A stretch of 13,023 bases of DNA from Ignavibacteria bacterium UBA7675. Lineage in GTDB: Bacteria > Bacteroidota > Ignavibacteria > Kapaibacteriales > UB7675. Shown piece by piece: positions 6,336 to 13,023 of the stretch. Position 1 is the stretch's first letter. Each line of letters begins with the position of its first letter. The stretch lies in contig DLHF01000001.1 of assembly GCA_002483085.1 (NCBI GenBank), positions 1 through 13,023 on the forward strand. The letters are read 5' to 3'. The notes beneath the pieces are model-generated. The model was not told the origin of the DNA, ran no database searches, and worked only from the letters and a program-made list of their open reading frames with translations. The position numbers were made by a program, and so were the translations under genes.

Positions 6336-7187
6336 TTACCCAACAGAATCCTTGTTTTCTCGTGGTTTCTGCTCTTTATCGGCATGCTCTGCGTCTGTGA
6401 GTTTGCTTCCACAGTGGGGGCAGTAGTGGTACGAATGAGGAGTATCCTTCTCCTGCCTATGAGACTGGAGCTCTTCGGCAAAGCCGCCAGCGAGAATCCC
6501 TGTAGGCAGAGCGAACAATCCGATGCCGAGAATAGCAATCAGAGCAGTGAATAGTTTACCGAAAGGTGTGATTGGGTAGATATCGCCATAGCCTACCGTT
6601 GTTACTGTCGCCACGCCCCACCACATCGCAGCGGGAATGCTGGAAAAGGAGTCGGGCTGGGCTTCGTTCTCTACATAGTACACGATACTGGAGGAAAAAA
6701 CGAGCAGAACAAGCGTAGAGAACAGTGTGAGCAGCAGTTCGTTGCGTTTCAGCCAGAATATTCTTCCTATTGTTTGCAGAGCCGAGGAATAGCGAGCCAG
6801 CTTGAAGATTCGCAGCAGGCGCAGCAGCCGCAGGAAGCGCAGATCAACGCCGAGAAATGGCAGATAAAACGGTAGTATAGCCAGCAGGTCTATAAGAGCC
6901 AGCGGCGAAAAAATATAATGTAGACGCCCCCACACCGGATGGCTGTGGCTCTTTTGCTCTGTAGCTACCCATACCCGCAGCAGGTACTCCGCCGTAAAAA
7001 TAGTAATAGAAAACGCTTCAAACAGCCCGAACCATTGCGAGTAGGAACGCATGTCCGACATTGTTTCTATGACTGCTGTTATGACATTGAGCACGATGAG
7101 CGTTGCCAGCAGATAGTTGTCGAATTTGGAGCCATTCTCGGATTCCAGGAGGGAGTATAGTTTGTGTTTTGCTGATTGATACTTCAT
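6336..7187 (-). CDS. Voltage-gated potassium channel family protein (ion transporter)
   Basis: This 283-residue protein has the six-helix layout of prokaryotic Kv-type channels and should form a tetrameric K+ pore in the inner membrane. Segments: S1 about 25-42, S2 53-73, S3 92-110, S4 114-135, S5 150-171, pore helix 184-196, S6 210-238. S4 carries the voltage-sensor pattern of a basic residue every third position (R117, R120, R123, R126, K129, R132). The selectivity filter TVGYGD at 197-202 is intact. S6 has the LPTGILAGGF pattern common in bacterial members. The cytoplasmic tail holds CPHCG (256-260), half of a zinc ribbon with only two cysteines, then a charged end. There is no RCK/TrkA_N domain. 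The gene starts 86 bp after the stop of a TPR-HTH regulator on the same strand, with no terminator seen between, so co-transcription is likely. Voltage dependence is inferred from S4. Confidence 0.93.
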   Translation of the reverse strand: MKYQSAKHKLYSLLESENGSKFDNYLLATLIVLNVITAVIETMSDMRSYSQWFGLFEAFSITIFTAEYLLRVWVATEQKSHSHPVWGRLHYIFSPLALIDLLAILPFYLPFLGVDLRFLRLLRLLRIFKLARYSSALQTIGRIFWLKRNELLLTLFSTLVLLVFSSSIVYYVENEAQPDSFSSIPAAMWWGVATVTTVGYGDIYPITPFGKLFTALIAILGIGLFALPTGILAGGFAEELQSHRQEKDTPHSYHYCPHCGSKLTDAEHADKEQKPRENKDSVG

Positions 7188-7273
7188 AAGCGTCGGAGAA
7201 AAGATATGTGGAATTTGCTTGCCGAGAAGCTACCTGTCGTAGTGTTGCAGAGCAATTCGCAGGCGGCGAGCGC

Positions 7274-9298
7274 CTAGAGCCCGGCTATAAAAGTCGAAAG
7301 ATTTTCGCCTTCTTCCAATCCGAGTTTTCTGCGGATATTATAACGATGTTTTTTCACGGTCATCACGGTTACTGCCAGCAGAGCTGCAATTTCTTTCATT
7401 GTCAGATTCAGCTTAATAAGGGCGCACACCTTGAGTTCTGCTGGGGAAAGCTCGCGGCAGAGCTCTAAAAGCGATGTATAGAACGTGCCATGAATCTGCG
7501 TAAAATGCTGCTCGAATGCTTCCCAAGTTTGGCGCGAAGTTATGTGATCTTCCAGAGTAAGAAGTAGCTCGCGCAGCCGTGTTGTGCGTCGGCTTTCCGG
7601 CATGCTTTTCATTTCCTTTACCTTGTTGAACAGCTCGCGCAGCACGTCATTTTTTTGAGCCAGCAGCATTGTTGTGGCAGTGAGTTCTCGATTCTTCAGT
7701 TCCATATCGCGTTCGAGGCGTTCGCGGTCAAGCCGCTGAGCTTCTGCTTCCTTGCGCGAGCGCTCTACTTCGTAGTGTACATGAAGAGCTTGGAGGCGTC
7801 GGCTGGATTTTTCATTGAACATTTGTTCACGCAGCATGTGGAAACGCCGGTGGTGGTGCAATGCTTGTGCGTGGCCATCGCACTGTTCCCAGGCCAGCGA
7901 CAGGTATTCGTGAGCTTGGCAGAGCAGTGGAGCCGCTTCGGCGGCTTCGGCCACAGCGAGAGCCTGATGGAAAAAGGTAATAGCTTCCTCGGGAGTACCG
8001 TCGTTGAGGCCAACTTTCCCGAGCGCCAGCAGCGCCGACGCTTCATCGTGTCGGCTACCGGTTGTGCGAAAGGTCGCCAGAGCCTTACATGCGTACTCGC
8101 GGGCAAGAGCGAACTGGCCTTCATCGCAGAAAGTGATCCCTATATTCAGAAGAGCGATAGCAATACTATTTTGCTCGCCACATTGTTCGTAGAGGGCAAG
8201 GCTGAGCCGGAGGTATTCGTGTGATTTTGCAAAATCGCCCATGCCTGCATACGTACTGCCGATATTATTCAGTACAGTTGCTTCCCCGGTTTTATCGTGG
8301 AGCTTACGCCGCATATCTACACAGCGGTTGTAGTACTCTAAAGCTGTGGCAACATCGCCAGTTTGCCCGTAGATATTGCCAATATTCGAGAGCACATCTG
8401 CCATACCGCGCATATCTTGTAGCTGTTCGGACAGCTCAAAACTTTTTATCTGGTATTGAAGCGCTTCGCCGTATTCGCCAAGCGTCTGGTACACATTGCC
8501 AATACTCATCAGCGAGAGAGCTTTATCGCGATTGCTGTGCAGGCTATCGCGAATGTGCAAGCTTTCCAACAGAGCCTGAAGCGCTTTGCCTGCTTCGCCA
8601 TTAATGCAATAAATTCGCCCGAGTTGGCTCAGCGCATCTGCTTCGCCATTGCGATTAGCGTTATTGCGGTGCAGCTCTAATGCTTCGCCGAGGATGAGAA
8701 TTGCCTGCTCGTATTGCCCTGCTGCGATAAGTATTTTACTGATGTTGGTAAGGGTCATTGCCCGGCCTTGTTCTTCGCCTATATGTGTAGCTATCAGCAG
8801 TGCTTTTTCCATCGTAGTTTGCGCCTGTGCAAGATCGCTGTTGCAGAAAAGGTGAGCCATGCCAAATTCATTCAAGATGCGAATTTGTAGGGAGTAGTCT
8901 TCGGCGGCAGTAGCGAACTCCATACTGATATGCAGGTTCCTAGTGCCTTCGCCAAACTCACCGATGCGCAGCAGTATCATACCGAGATTGCCAAAACTTC
9001 GGGCTGCCTGCTTTAGCAGGGTGCGCCGTGCGGCGGAGAGCTCTTTGCGCTGGAGCACAAGGTTCTCGGTAAAGAGTTGTGGGTATAGTGTGCGGCAGAG
9101 CACGCAGGCTTCTTCCGCAGTCTTGCGGGCGAGATGAGCTCCACCAGACATCTGGTTGCGAGTGAGCTCATTGAGCTGTTGTAGCCGTCGCACACTCATG
9201 CTGTGCGAAAGCTGTTCAGGGAGTACAGTTTTTTCCATTCCAGCGAAAACGTTGGATCGTACAGTCGGCATTATCAGCAACGAAAAGGCGCGCTGCAC
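7274..9298 (-). CDS. TPR-repeat regulator with C-terminal LuxR-type HTH
   Basis: This is a 674-residue predicted cytoplasmic one-component regulator. After a degenerate helical start, ten 40-residue TPR units run from about 99 to 498, with the usual pattern of small residues (NIGNVY, LGEYGEAL, ALEYY). A charged helix, probably a coiled coil, covers about 499-565. Next comes the W592-x2-F ... F segment, then LSPAELKVCALIKL (617-630) and a LuxR/GerE-type helix-turn-helix to residue 674, recognition helix about 645-658 (VMTVKKHRYNIRRKL). This order is known from Bacteroidota TPR regulators. TPRs bind proteins or peptides, so the signal is probably a protein contact; no kinase or receiver domain is present. 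The start is uncertain: ATG 9298, 9271 or 9238 all fit and none has a good ribosome site. It is divergent from the next TPR gene and probably leads an operon with the potassium channel gene. Confidence 0.88.
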   Translation of the reverse strand: MQRAFSLLIMPTVRSNVFAGMEKTVLPEQLSHSMSVRRLQQLNELTRNQMSGGAHLARKTAEEACVLCRTLYPQLFTENLVLQRKELSAARRTLLKQAARSFGNLGMILLRIGEFGEGTRNLHISMEFATAAEDYSLQIRILNEFGMAHLFCNSDLAQAQTTMEKALLIATHIGEEQGRAMTLTNISKILIAAGQYEQAILILGEALELHRNNANRNGEADALSQLGRIYCINGEAGKALQALLESLHIRDSLHSNRDKALSLMSIGNVYQTLGEYGEALQYQIKSFELSEQLQDMRGMADVLSNIGNIYGQTGDVATALEYYNRCVDMRRKLHDKTGEATVLNNIGSTYAGMGDFAKSHEYLRLSLALYEQCGEQNSIAIALLNIGITFCDEGQFALAREYACKALATFRTTGSRHDEASALLALGKVGLNDGTPEEAITFFHQALAVAEAAEAAPLLCQAHEYLSLAWEQCDGHAQALHHHRRFHMLREQMFNEKSSRRLQALHVHYEVERSRKEAEAQRLDRERLERDMELKNRELTATTMLLAQKNDVLRELFNKVKEMKSMPESRRTTRLRELLLTLEDHITSRQTWEAFEQHFTQIHGTFYTSLLELCRELSPAELKVCALIKLNLTMKEIAALLAVTVMTVKKHRYNIRRKLGLEEGENLSTFIAGL

Positions 9299-9448
9299 CG
9301 GATTTGGAAAAGAAAGATAGGCAATTTTGCAGAATAATAACAGCAGACGCCTTTTGCTTTTTCCACTTGTAGGTAAGCTCTCTGCCTGTCCAAGGCTGTT
9401 TTTAAGGTGCTTTGGTGCTCGGTGTCGCGGATTACAATCTCGGATAAA

Positions 9449-9480
9449 CTGGTGTCAATTATCGGGAGGATAATCACCAG
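9449..9480. promoter_or_regulatory. Strong interrupted palindrome in the divergent TPR intergenic region
   Basis: CTGGTG (9449-9454) pairs with CACCAG (9475-9480), and ATTATC (9458-9463) pairs with GATAAT (9469-9474). That makes 12 base pairs with a three-base bulge (TCA) and a five-base loop (GGGAG). It sits between the two divergent TPR genes. As DNA it could be an operator for either gene; as RNA it would lie upstream of the likely start of the plus-strand transcript. No T-run follows, so a terminator is unlikely. Confidence 0.6.
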
Positions 9481-9530
9481 CCCGATACCCTCGGTTGTTC
9501 AGGCAGCGTAGGTAGATTCGAGATTCTTCT

Positions 9531-9561
9531 CTTGAATGAGAGATAACCTTATAGTAATTTG
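9531..9561 (+). promoter_or_regulatory. Possible promoter of second TPR regulator gene
   Basis: CTTG at 9531-9534 (one mismatch to TTTG) is followed after 20 bp by TAATTTG at 9555-9561, one base short of the Bacteroidota TAnnTTTG element. Transcription would start near 9568, leaving a leader of about 30 nt before ATG 9599. This would exclude the upstream ATG at 9536. The match is imperfect. Confidence 0.3.
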
Positions 9562-9577
9562 TGCGATGTATATGCGC

Positions 9578-9598
9578 GCCAGACAAGGATCGTCTGGC
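9578..9598 (+). promoter_or_regulatory. Perfect hairpin presenting a ribosome-binding site before the start codon
   Basis: GCCAGAC (9578-9584) and GTCTGGC (9592-9598) are a perfect seven-base inverted repeat around the loop AAGGATC (9585-9591). The loop contains AAGGA, a Shine-Dalgarno-like sequence at the same nine-base spacing from ATG 9599 as the AGGA of glnN from its ATG. The stem ends immediately before the ATG. This decides in favour of ATG 9599 for the downstream gene, and suggests translational control or an operator. Confidence 0.6.
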
Positions 9599-11410
9599 AT
9601 GTCTTACCCCGAAATTTCAGAATATATGCGGACAGGTGAAAGGTTGGATACTACGCCGGAACAATCCGTTCTTCCAGAAGAGACTGTACAGTCTCTGAAT
9701 GACAGGGCAAAAGAGCTAGCCTTTTCCGATCCGCATAGGGCAATGAAGATAGCGCAGCAGGCGTGCGATCTTGCCAAAGCCGAGGGTGATGTAGATTCGC
9801 AAGGCTTGGCACTGTTGAACCTTGGCGTGTGCTATTTCGTGCTTTCCGATCTCGCTGCTGCCCACAATGTATGGCTCCAGGCACGCGATCTTTTCCGCGA
9901 AGCGCATTTGCCGTTGCGCGAAGCGCAGGCTCTCAATAATATTGGCAACTACTACTCCCGTATTGGCGATGCTCTGGCGGCACTCGACTGCTATTCCGCT
10001 GCTCTTGCCTTGAATTCCGAGGCCGATTCTAATGCTGGTCGGGGCTCTGTACTTACGAATATCGGGCTTATCTTTAAAACGCTGGGCGATTTGCCGCGCG
10101 CTTTGGAAAATTATCGCCAAGCACTGGAAGCGCTTGCTAACACCGATGATATTGCCGGGCAGCTTCACACGATGAACAACATCGGCAATGTATATCTGGA
10201 CTTTGGTGATTTTGCACAGGCACTAGATGCCTTTACCCGCAGCTTATCACTTGCGCGGCAGACTGGTAATAAGCGCGCCGAGGCAATGACGCTCAATAAC
10301 ATAGGTAATGTACAAGAGCGCAGAAACGAGCTGCCCACCGCACTGGAATACTACAGGCAGAGCCTGGCGATCAAAGAAGAAATAAGCGATAGATTGGGGC
10401 AAGGCACTGCTTTTGGCAATATCGGAGTGATTTACCGGCGTATGGGTGATGCTGAGACGGCAGGCGACTACCTCCAGCGCGGGCTGGTGCTGTTCCAAGA
10501 GATTGGCGACCGCAGTGCTGCTTCCAACGCCCTTCTCAATCTCGCTGTTGTGTACCGCTTAAAAGGTGATCCCAGCTTAGCCGCCGAAACACTGCTCCGC
10601 GTAAAAGAGATAGAGAACGACCTTGGCAATCGCGAGGGCGTGACTGCTTCTATGATTGAGCTCGGCGAAACCTACCTTGTTCTACAGCGCTATCAAGAGG
10701 CAGAAACGATACTGAATGCTGCGCTGCTTGTAGCAGAAGATATCCAAGTAAGGTCGCATGTGTCGCGCTCCTGCCGATTGCTCTCGCAATTGTTCAGGAC
10801 TATGGGGGACTACGAGCGAGCGCTTGAGTATTACCAGCGCTATCACGAGACCGAACGCGAAGACTTTGATGCTGAGTCCGACCGCAGAATGCAAATGATG
10901 CTGCTGCAACTACAGATGGAGCGCACCGAAAAAGAACGGGAAATGTACCGAAGTAAAGCAGAATTGCTCGAACAGGAAGTGGAGTTCAAACGGCGCGAAC
11001 TCGCATCGCACACGCTGCACCTCGTGGAGCGCAACAAGCTCCTGATCAATATCAAACGTTCGCTCGAACACCTAGGCGATGGGCTACAACCCGAACGCCG
11101 GGAACAAGTACAAGAGATACTTAAAACCATACGAGGCAGCGGTAATACAGCCACCGACTGGGAAGTGTTCAGCGATAAATTCCAGGAACTTCACGGCGAG
11201 TTCATGCAAACGCTTTCCGGCCTGTATTCTGATCTCTCGCCCACAGAGCTGAAAATCTGCGCGCTTACCAAAATCCACCTCTCTACTAAGGAAATCTCTG
11301 CTATTCTTCATACCAGTGTGCGTACTATTGAAGCTCACCGCTATCGCCTGCGCAAAAAGCTCAATATTACAGCCGATGTGAGCCTCACTTCGTTTCTCAA
11401 TTCGCTATAA
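9599..11410 (+). CDS. TPR-repeat regulator with C-terminal LuxR-type HTH (second)
   Basis: This 603-residue protein has the same architecture as its divergent neighbour. From ATG 9599: a degenerate helical pair near 27-67, nine 40-residue TPR units at about 68-427 (with cores such as NNIGNYYSRIGD, NNIGNVYLDFGD and GNIGVIYRRMGD), and a long charged coiled coil about 428-492. The segment W521-x2-F ... LHGEF follows, then LSPTELKICALTKI at 546-559 and a LuxR-type HTH to the end, recognition helix about 573-587 (SVRTIEAHRYRLRKK). Its last 58 residues are identical to the neighbour's at 27 positions by my alignment, so they are paralogues with distinct DNA specificities. ATG 9599 is favoured by AAGGA nine bases upstream, in a hairpin loop; ATG 9536 is in frame and would add 21 residues with no ribosome site. 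The product is probably a cytoplasmic regulator responding to a protein partner. Target genes are unknown; autoregulation through the upstream palindromes is possible. Confidence 0.9.
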   Translation: MSYPEISEYMRTGERLDTTPEQSVLPEETVQSLNDRAKELAFSDPHRAMKIAQQACDLAKAEGDVDSQGLALLNLGVCYFVLSDLAAAHNVWLQARDLFREAHLPLREAQALNNIGNYYSRIGDALAALDCYSAALALNSEADSNAGRGSVLTNIGLIFKTLGDLPRALENYRQALEALANTDDIAGQLHTMNNIGNVYLDFGDFAQALDAFTRSLSLARQTGNKRAEAMTLNNIGNVQERRNELPTALEYYRQSLAIKEEISDRLGQGTAFGNIGVIYRRMGDAETAGDYLQRGLVLFQEIGDRSAASNALLNLAVVYRLKGDPSLAAETLLRVKEIENDLGNREGVTASMIELGETYLVLQRYQEAETILNAALLVAEDIQVRSHVSRSCRLLSQLFRTMGDYERALEYYQRYHETEREDFDAESDRRMQMMLLQLQMERTEKEREMYRSKAELLEQEVEFKRRELASHTLHLVERNKLLINIKRSLEHLGDGLQPERREQVQEILKTIRGSGNTATDWEVFSDKFQELHGEFMQTLSGLYSDLSPTELKICALTKIHLSTKEISAILHTSVRTIEAHRYRLRKKLNITADVSLTSFLNSL

Positions 11411-11793
11411 GCTGGGGTGGAAGATGAGTATTCCATCTTCATCCTGTATAAAAGCATGCCGATGCTCAATCAGCGTATTCTCTTCTCGCTTCGTGCAGAT
11501 AGCAGCCGAACCGATAGGGCTCTCTTTCTGCGATAAGACATAGGGAATTCCCCGAACAGTGCAAAGGTTGTGCAGGACGCACGTTCTTCAATTGGGTACA
11601 TAAGTCGTTGAGCTCGTGGAAGAATACAGGTAGCCCGGCTTGTAATAGATTATAGTGCCGCTTGGCTATATTTGCAAAGCAGAAGGCGTAGTGAAGCCGG
11701 AAGTAACCTGTAATCGACGGCGTAATAATACAGGCGTTTGCAGCTTCCGGTTGTGTTGTGGCAATTCTCCACTGATATGTATATGATGTGTCT
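11411..11793. other. Gap between TPR genes; possible decayed minus-strand ORF
   Basis: No intact gene is seen. A seven-base-pair inverted repeat GAAGATG/CATCTTC at 11420-11440 follows the stop of the second TPR gene but lacks a T-run, so it is at most a weak terminator. On the minus strand two open frames meet near 11590. One is open from 11858 down to about 11590 with protein-like content (reads GYFRLHYAFCFANIAKRHY in the middle); another runs from 11587 to a TAG at 11407-11405 (reads GIPYVLSQKESPIGSAAICT, ending HPSL). One frameshift would join them into a protein of roughly 120-150 residues. No start codon suits it, and it overlaps the start of the third TPR gene, so a remnant or chance are both possible. 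Confidence 0.35.
11667..11674 (+). promoter_or_regulatory. Possible -7 element (TAnnTTTG) for third TPR gene
   Basis: TATATTTG at 11667-11674 matches the Bacteroidota -7 consensus and is identical to the element proposed for lrp. The nearest upstream CTTG (11639-11642) is 24 bp away, longer than usual, so support is weak. The leader would be about 110 nt. Confidence 0.2.
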
Positions 11794-13023
11794 ATGGTTT
11801 TTGATGCAACGCTGTATAACAAACAAGAACTACTCCGGCTACAGGAGCTATCCAGCAAGTCGAAGAGGTCTTATTCAGAAGCTCTACGAGATATAGAAGA
11901 GGAAATACGGCGCGCAAAGTCGCCGTATTTCTGCTATACGCTGTTGCTTATAGCAGCTAGAGCTTGTTCGTATCTTCTCCGATTCGAGGCAGCGCATGAG
12001 TTTATACAGCGAGCTGACAACTGGTTTTCTCCGGGTGAGGTTGAATCAGCGTATTATTATTTGACACGTGTGCACATTGCTGTGGGACGAAAATCCTACG
12101 ATGAAGCCTTTTCGATATTACATGGCCAGCTTGCCCGGGAAGATTTGTCGCTCTATGAGCGAGGGAATTTTCTTTTGGATCTCTGTGCGGCTCACCGAAG
12201 CGCTGGCGATATAAAGCAAGCGCTTCAGATAGCACTACAGCTCCGGGAATTATGGCAACATGCCGGACTTCATAAGTCGCATCTCGCTCAGGCAGAGCAC
12301 AATGTAGGCAATCTCTACGGCGAGATGGGGAAGTGGGAAGAATCGCTCTCGCATATCGAAGCAGCTCTTGAGCTGTATAGGCAGGTGGGCGATCTCAACG
12401 GGCAGGCTAGGGGGCATAATGGTATTGCTGTGTACTTTTTTATGAGCAGTGCCTACGAGGTGGCAGTTGAATCCTACACGGCAAGCGAGCAGCTTTATAC
12501 GAAAATTGGGAATGAACTGAGAGCGCTGTCGGTGCGTGGCAATATTGCAATGTGCTATCACGAGCTGGAAAAATACGATGATGCTGTTCAGCTAATGACC
12601 GAAGTTGCTAATGGCTATCGCGCACACGGCGATCTCCACAACTACGCCCGAGCAAGTGTGAATCTGGCATTGATTCTTTTGGATGTCGATATTCTTGCCG
12701 CCGAAGCAGTCGTAATGAGGGAGGATATTATGCCGCATTTCGATGTTATTATGAAGGGGGTGCAATCGCTGGTGCTGGCAAGTGCTGCTCGCGAGCGCGG
12801 CGAGTACAGCCAAAGCGTAGAGCTGGCGATGCAAACGCTTGCAATGTGCGAGCTAACGGGGTATAATCAGCATCAGCAGCGCTCACTCGATCTGATAGCC
12901 TACGGCCTTCGGCATCAAGGTGATAGCACAGGTGCCTACGACTACCAACTGCGTGCATACGAATACTCCCAGGAACAACATCGGCGCCAGATCGAAGCAC
13001 AACGCCGCGCTCTGACGCTGAAA
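11794..13023 (+). CDS. TPR-repeat protein, third of the cluster, partial at right edge
   Basis: An open frame runs from ATG 11794 to the last base without a stop, giving 410 codons of an incomplete gene. The product is helical with TPR-like repeats, clearest at about residues 160-280 (HNVGNLYGEMGKWEESL, GNIAMCYHELEKYDDAV). The N-terminal 150 residues are more divergent than in the other two TPR proteins. The visible end (RAYEYSQEQHRRQIEAQRR) looks like the beginning of the charged coiled coil that precedes the LuxR-type HTH in both neighbours, at the corresponding place. A C-terminal HTH beyond the window is therefore expected but not seen. GTG 11788 is an in-frame alternative start; neither has a good ribosome site. 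It is 383 bp downstream of the second TPR gene on the same strand, likely with its own promoter. Confidence 0.85.
   Translation, partial: MVFDATLYNKQELLRLQELSSKSKRSYSEALRDIEEEIRRAKSPYFCYTLLLIAARACSYLLRFEAAHEFIQRADNWFSPGEVESAYYYLTRVHIAVGRKSYDEAFSILHGQLAREDLSLYERGNFLLDLCAAHRSAGDIKQALQIALQLRELWQHAGLHKSHLAQAEHNVGNLYGEMGKWEESLSHIEAALELYRQVGDLNGQARGHNGIAVYFFMSSAYEVAVESYTASEQLYTKIGNELRALSVRGNIAMCYHELEKYDDAVQLMTEVANGYRAHGDLHNYARASVNLALILLDVDILAAEAVVMREDIMPHFDVIMKGVQSLVLASAARERGEYSQSVELAMQTLAMCELTGYNQHQQRSLDLIAYGLRHQGDSTGAYDYQLRAYEYSQEQHRRQIEAQRRALTLK

Noticed and set aside
9274..9477. Minus-strand frame of 67 codons in the divergent TPR intergenic region
   Set aside because: It begins inside the 9449-9480 palindrome, overlaps the start of the first TPR gene in another frame and has no coding character.
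11405..11587. Resemblance of the peptide around GIPYVLSQKE to ribosomal L7Ae-type proteins
   Set aside because: Only a handful of residues agree, the frame has no start and is cut by a stop just upstream; not enough to name a family.

Overview
The window looks like chromosomal DNA from an uncultured or little-studied member of the Bacteroidota/Chlorobiota (FCB) lineage; my best guess is near Kapabacteria/Chlorobi, and that placement is inference. Three things support it: a type IX secretion (T9SS) plug-family lipoprotein, a class III glutamine synthetase (GlnN), and TPR regulators with the Bacteroidota-type block W-x2-F ... F then L(S/T)P-x-E-L-K-x-C ahead of a LuxR-type HTH. Promoter-like TTTG / TAnnTTTG elements upstream of lrp agree. 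I see no rRNA, tRNA, CRISPR array, phage genes or intact insertion sequence.

Left part (1-4800): a T9SS plug-type lipoprotein gene on the minus strand is divergent from an Lrp/AsnC regulator gene, which is followed 84 bp later by glnN. An AT-rich palindrome and a promoter-like element precede lrp. The block is bracketed by two copies of a 78-bp hairpin-forming repeat (77/78 identical) in opposite orientation. Each copy lies just 3' of a gene and points the same way relative to that gene's transcription. A rho-independent terminator and a 15-bp perfect tandem duplication lie between glnN and its repeat copy.

Middle part (4800-7190): a gene-free, T-poor, hairpin-rich stretch of about 500 bp; a four-helix membrane protein of unknown function; a 54-residue membrane protein gene on the opposite strand whose 3' end overlaps the previous gene by 30 bp; a gene-free stretch with a candidate plus-strand terminator; and a six-helix voltage-gated potassium channel ending in a CPHCG motif.

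Right part (7270-13023): three adjacent TPR proteins. The first two are complete and have ten and nine 40-residue TPR units, a coiled coil and a C-terminal LuxR-type HTH. The third has the same TPR-to-coiled-coil layout and runs off the window. The first is upstream of, and probably co-transcribed with, the potassium channel gene. The second is divergent from the first and has two strong inverted repeats in its leader, one carrying a Shine-Dalgarno-like AAGGA in its loop immediately before the preferred ATG. These are probably one-component regulators that sense through protein-protein contacts. Ligands and targets cannot be read from the sequence.

I found no clear evidence of an entirely new system. 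The best leads are the TPR-HTH cluster with its leader hairpins, the structured intergenic stretch after glnN, the repeat pair and the small convergent membrane protein.
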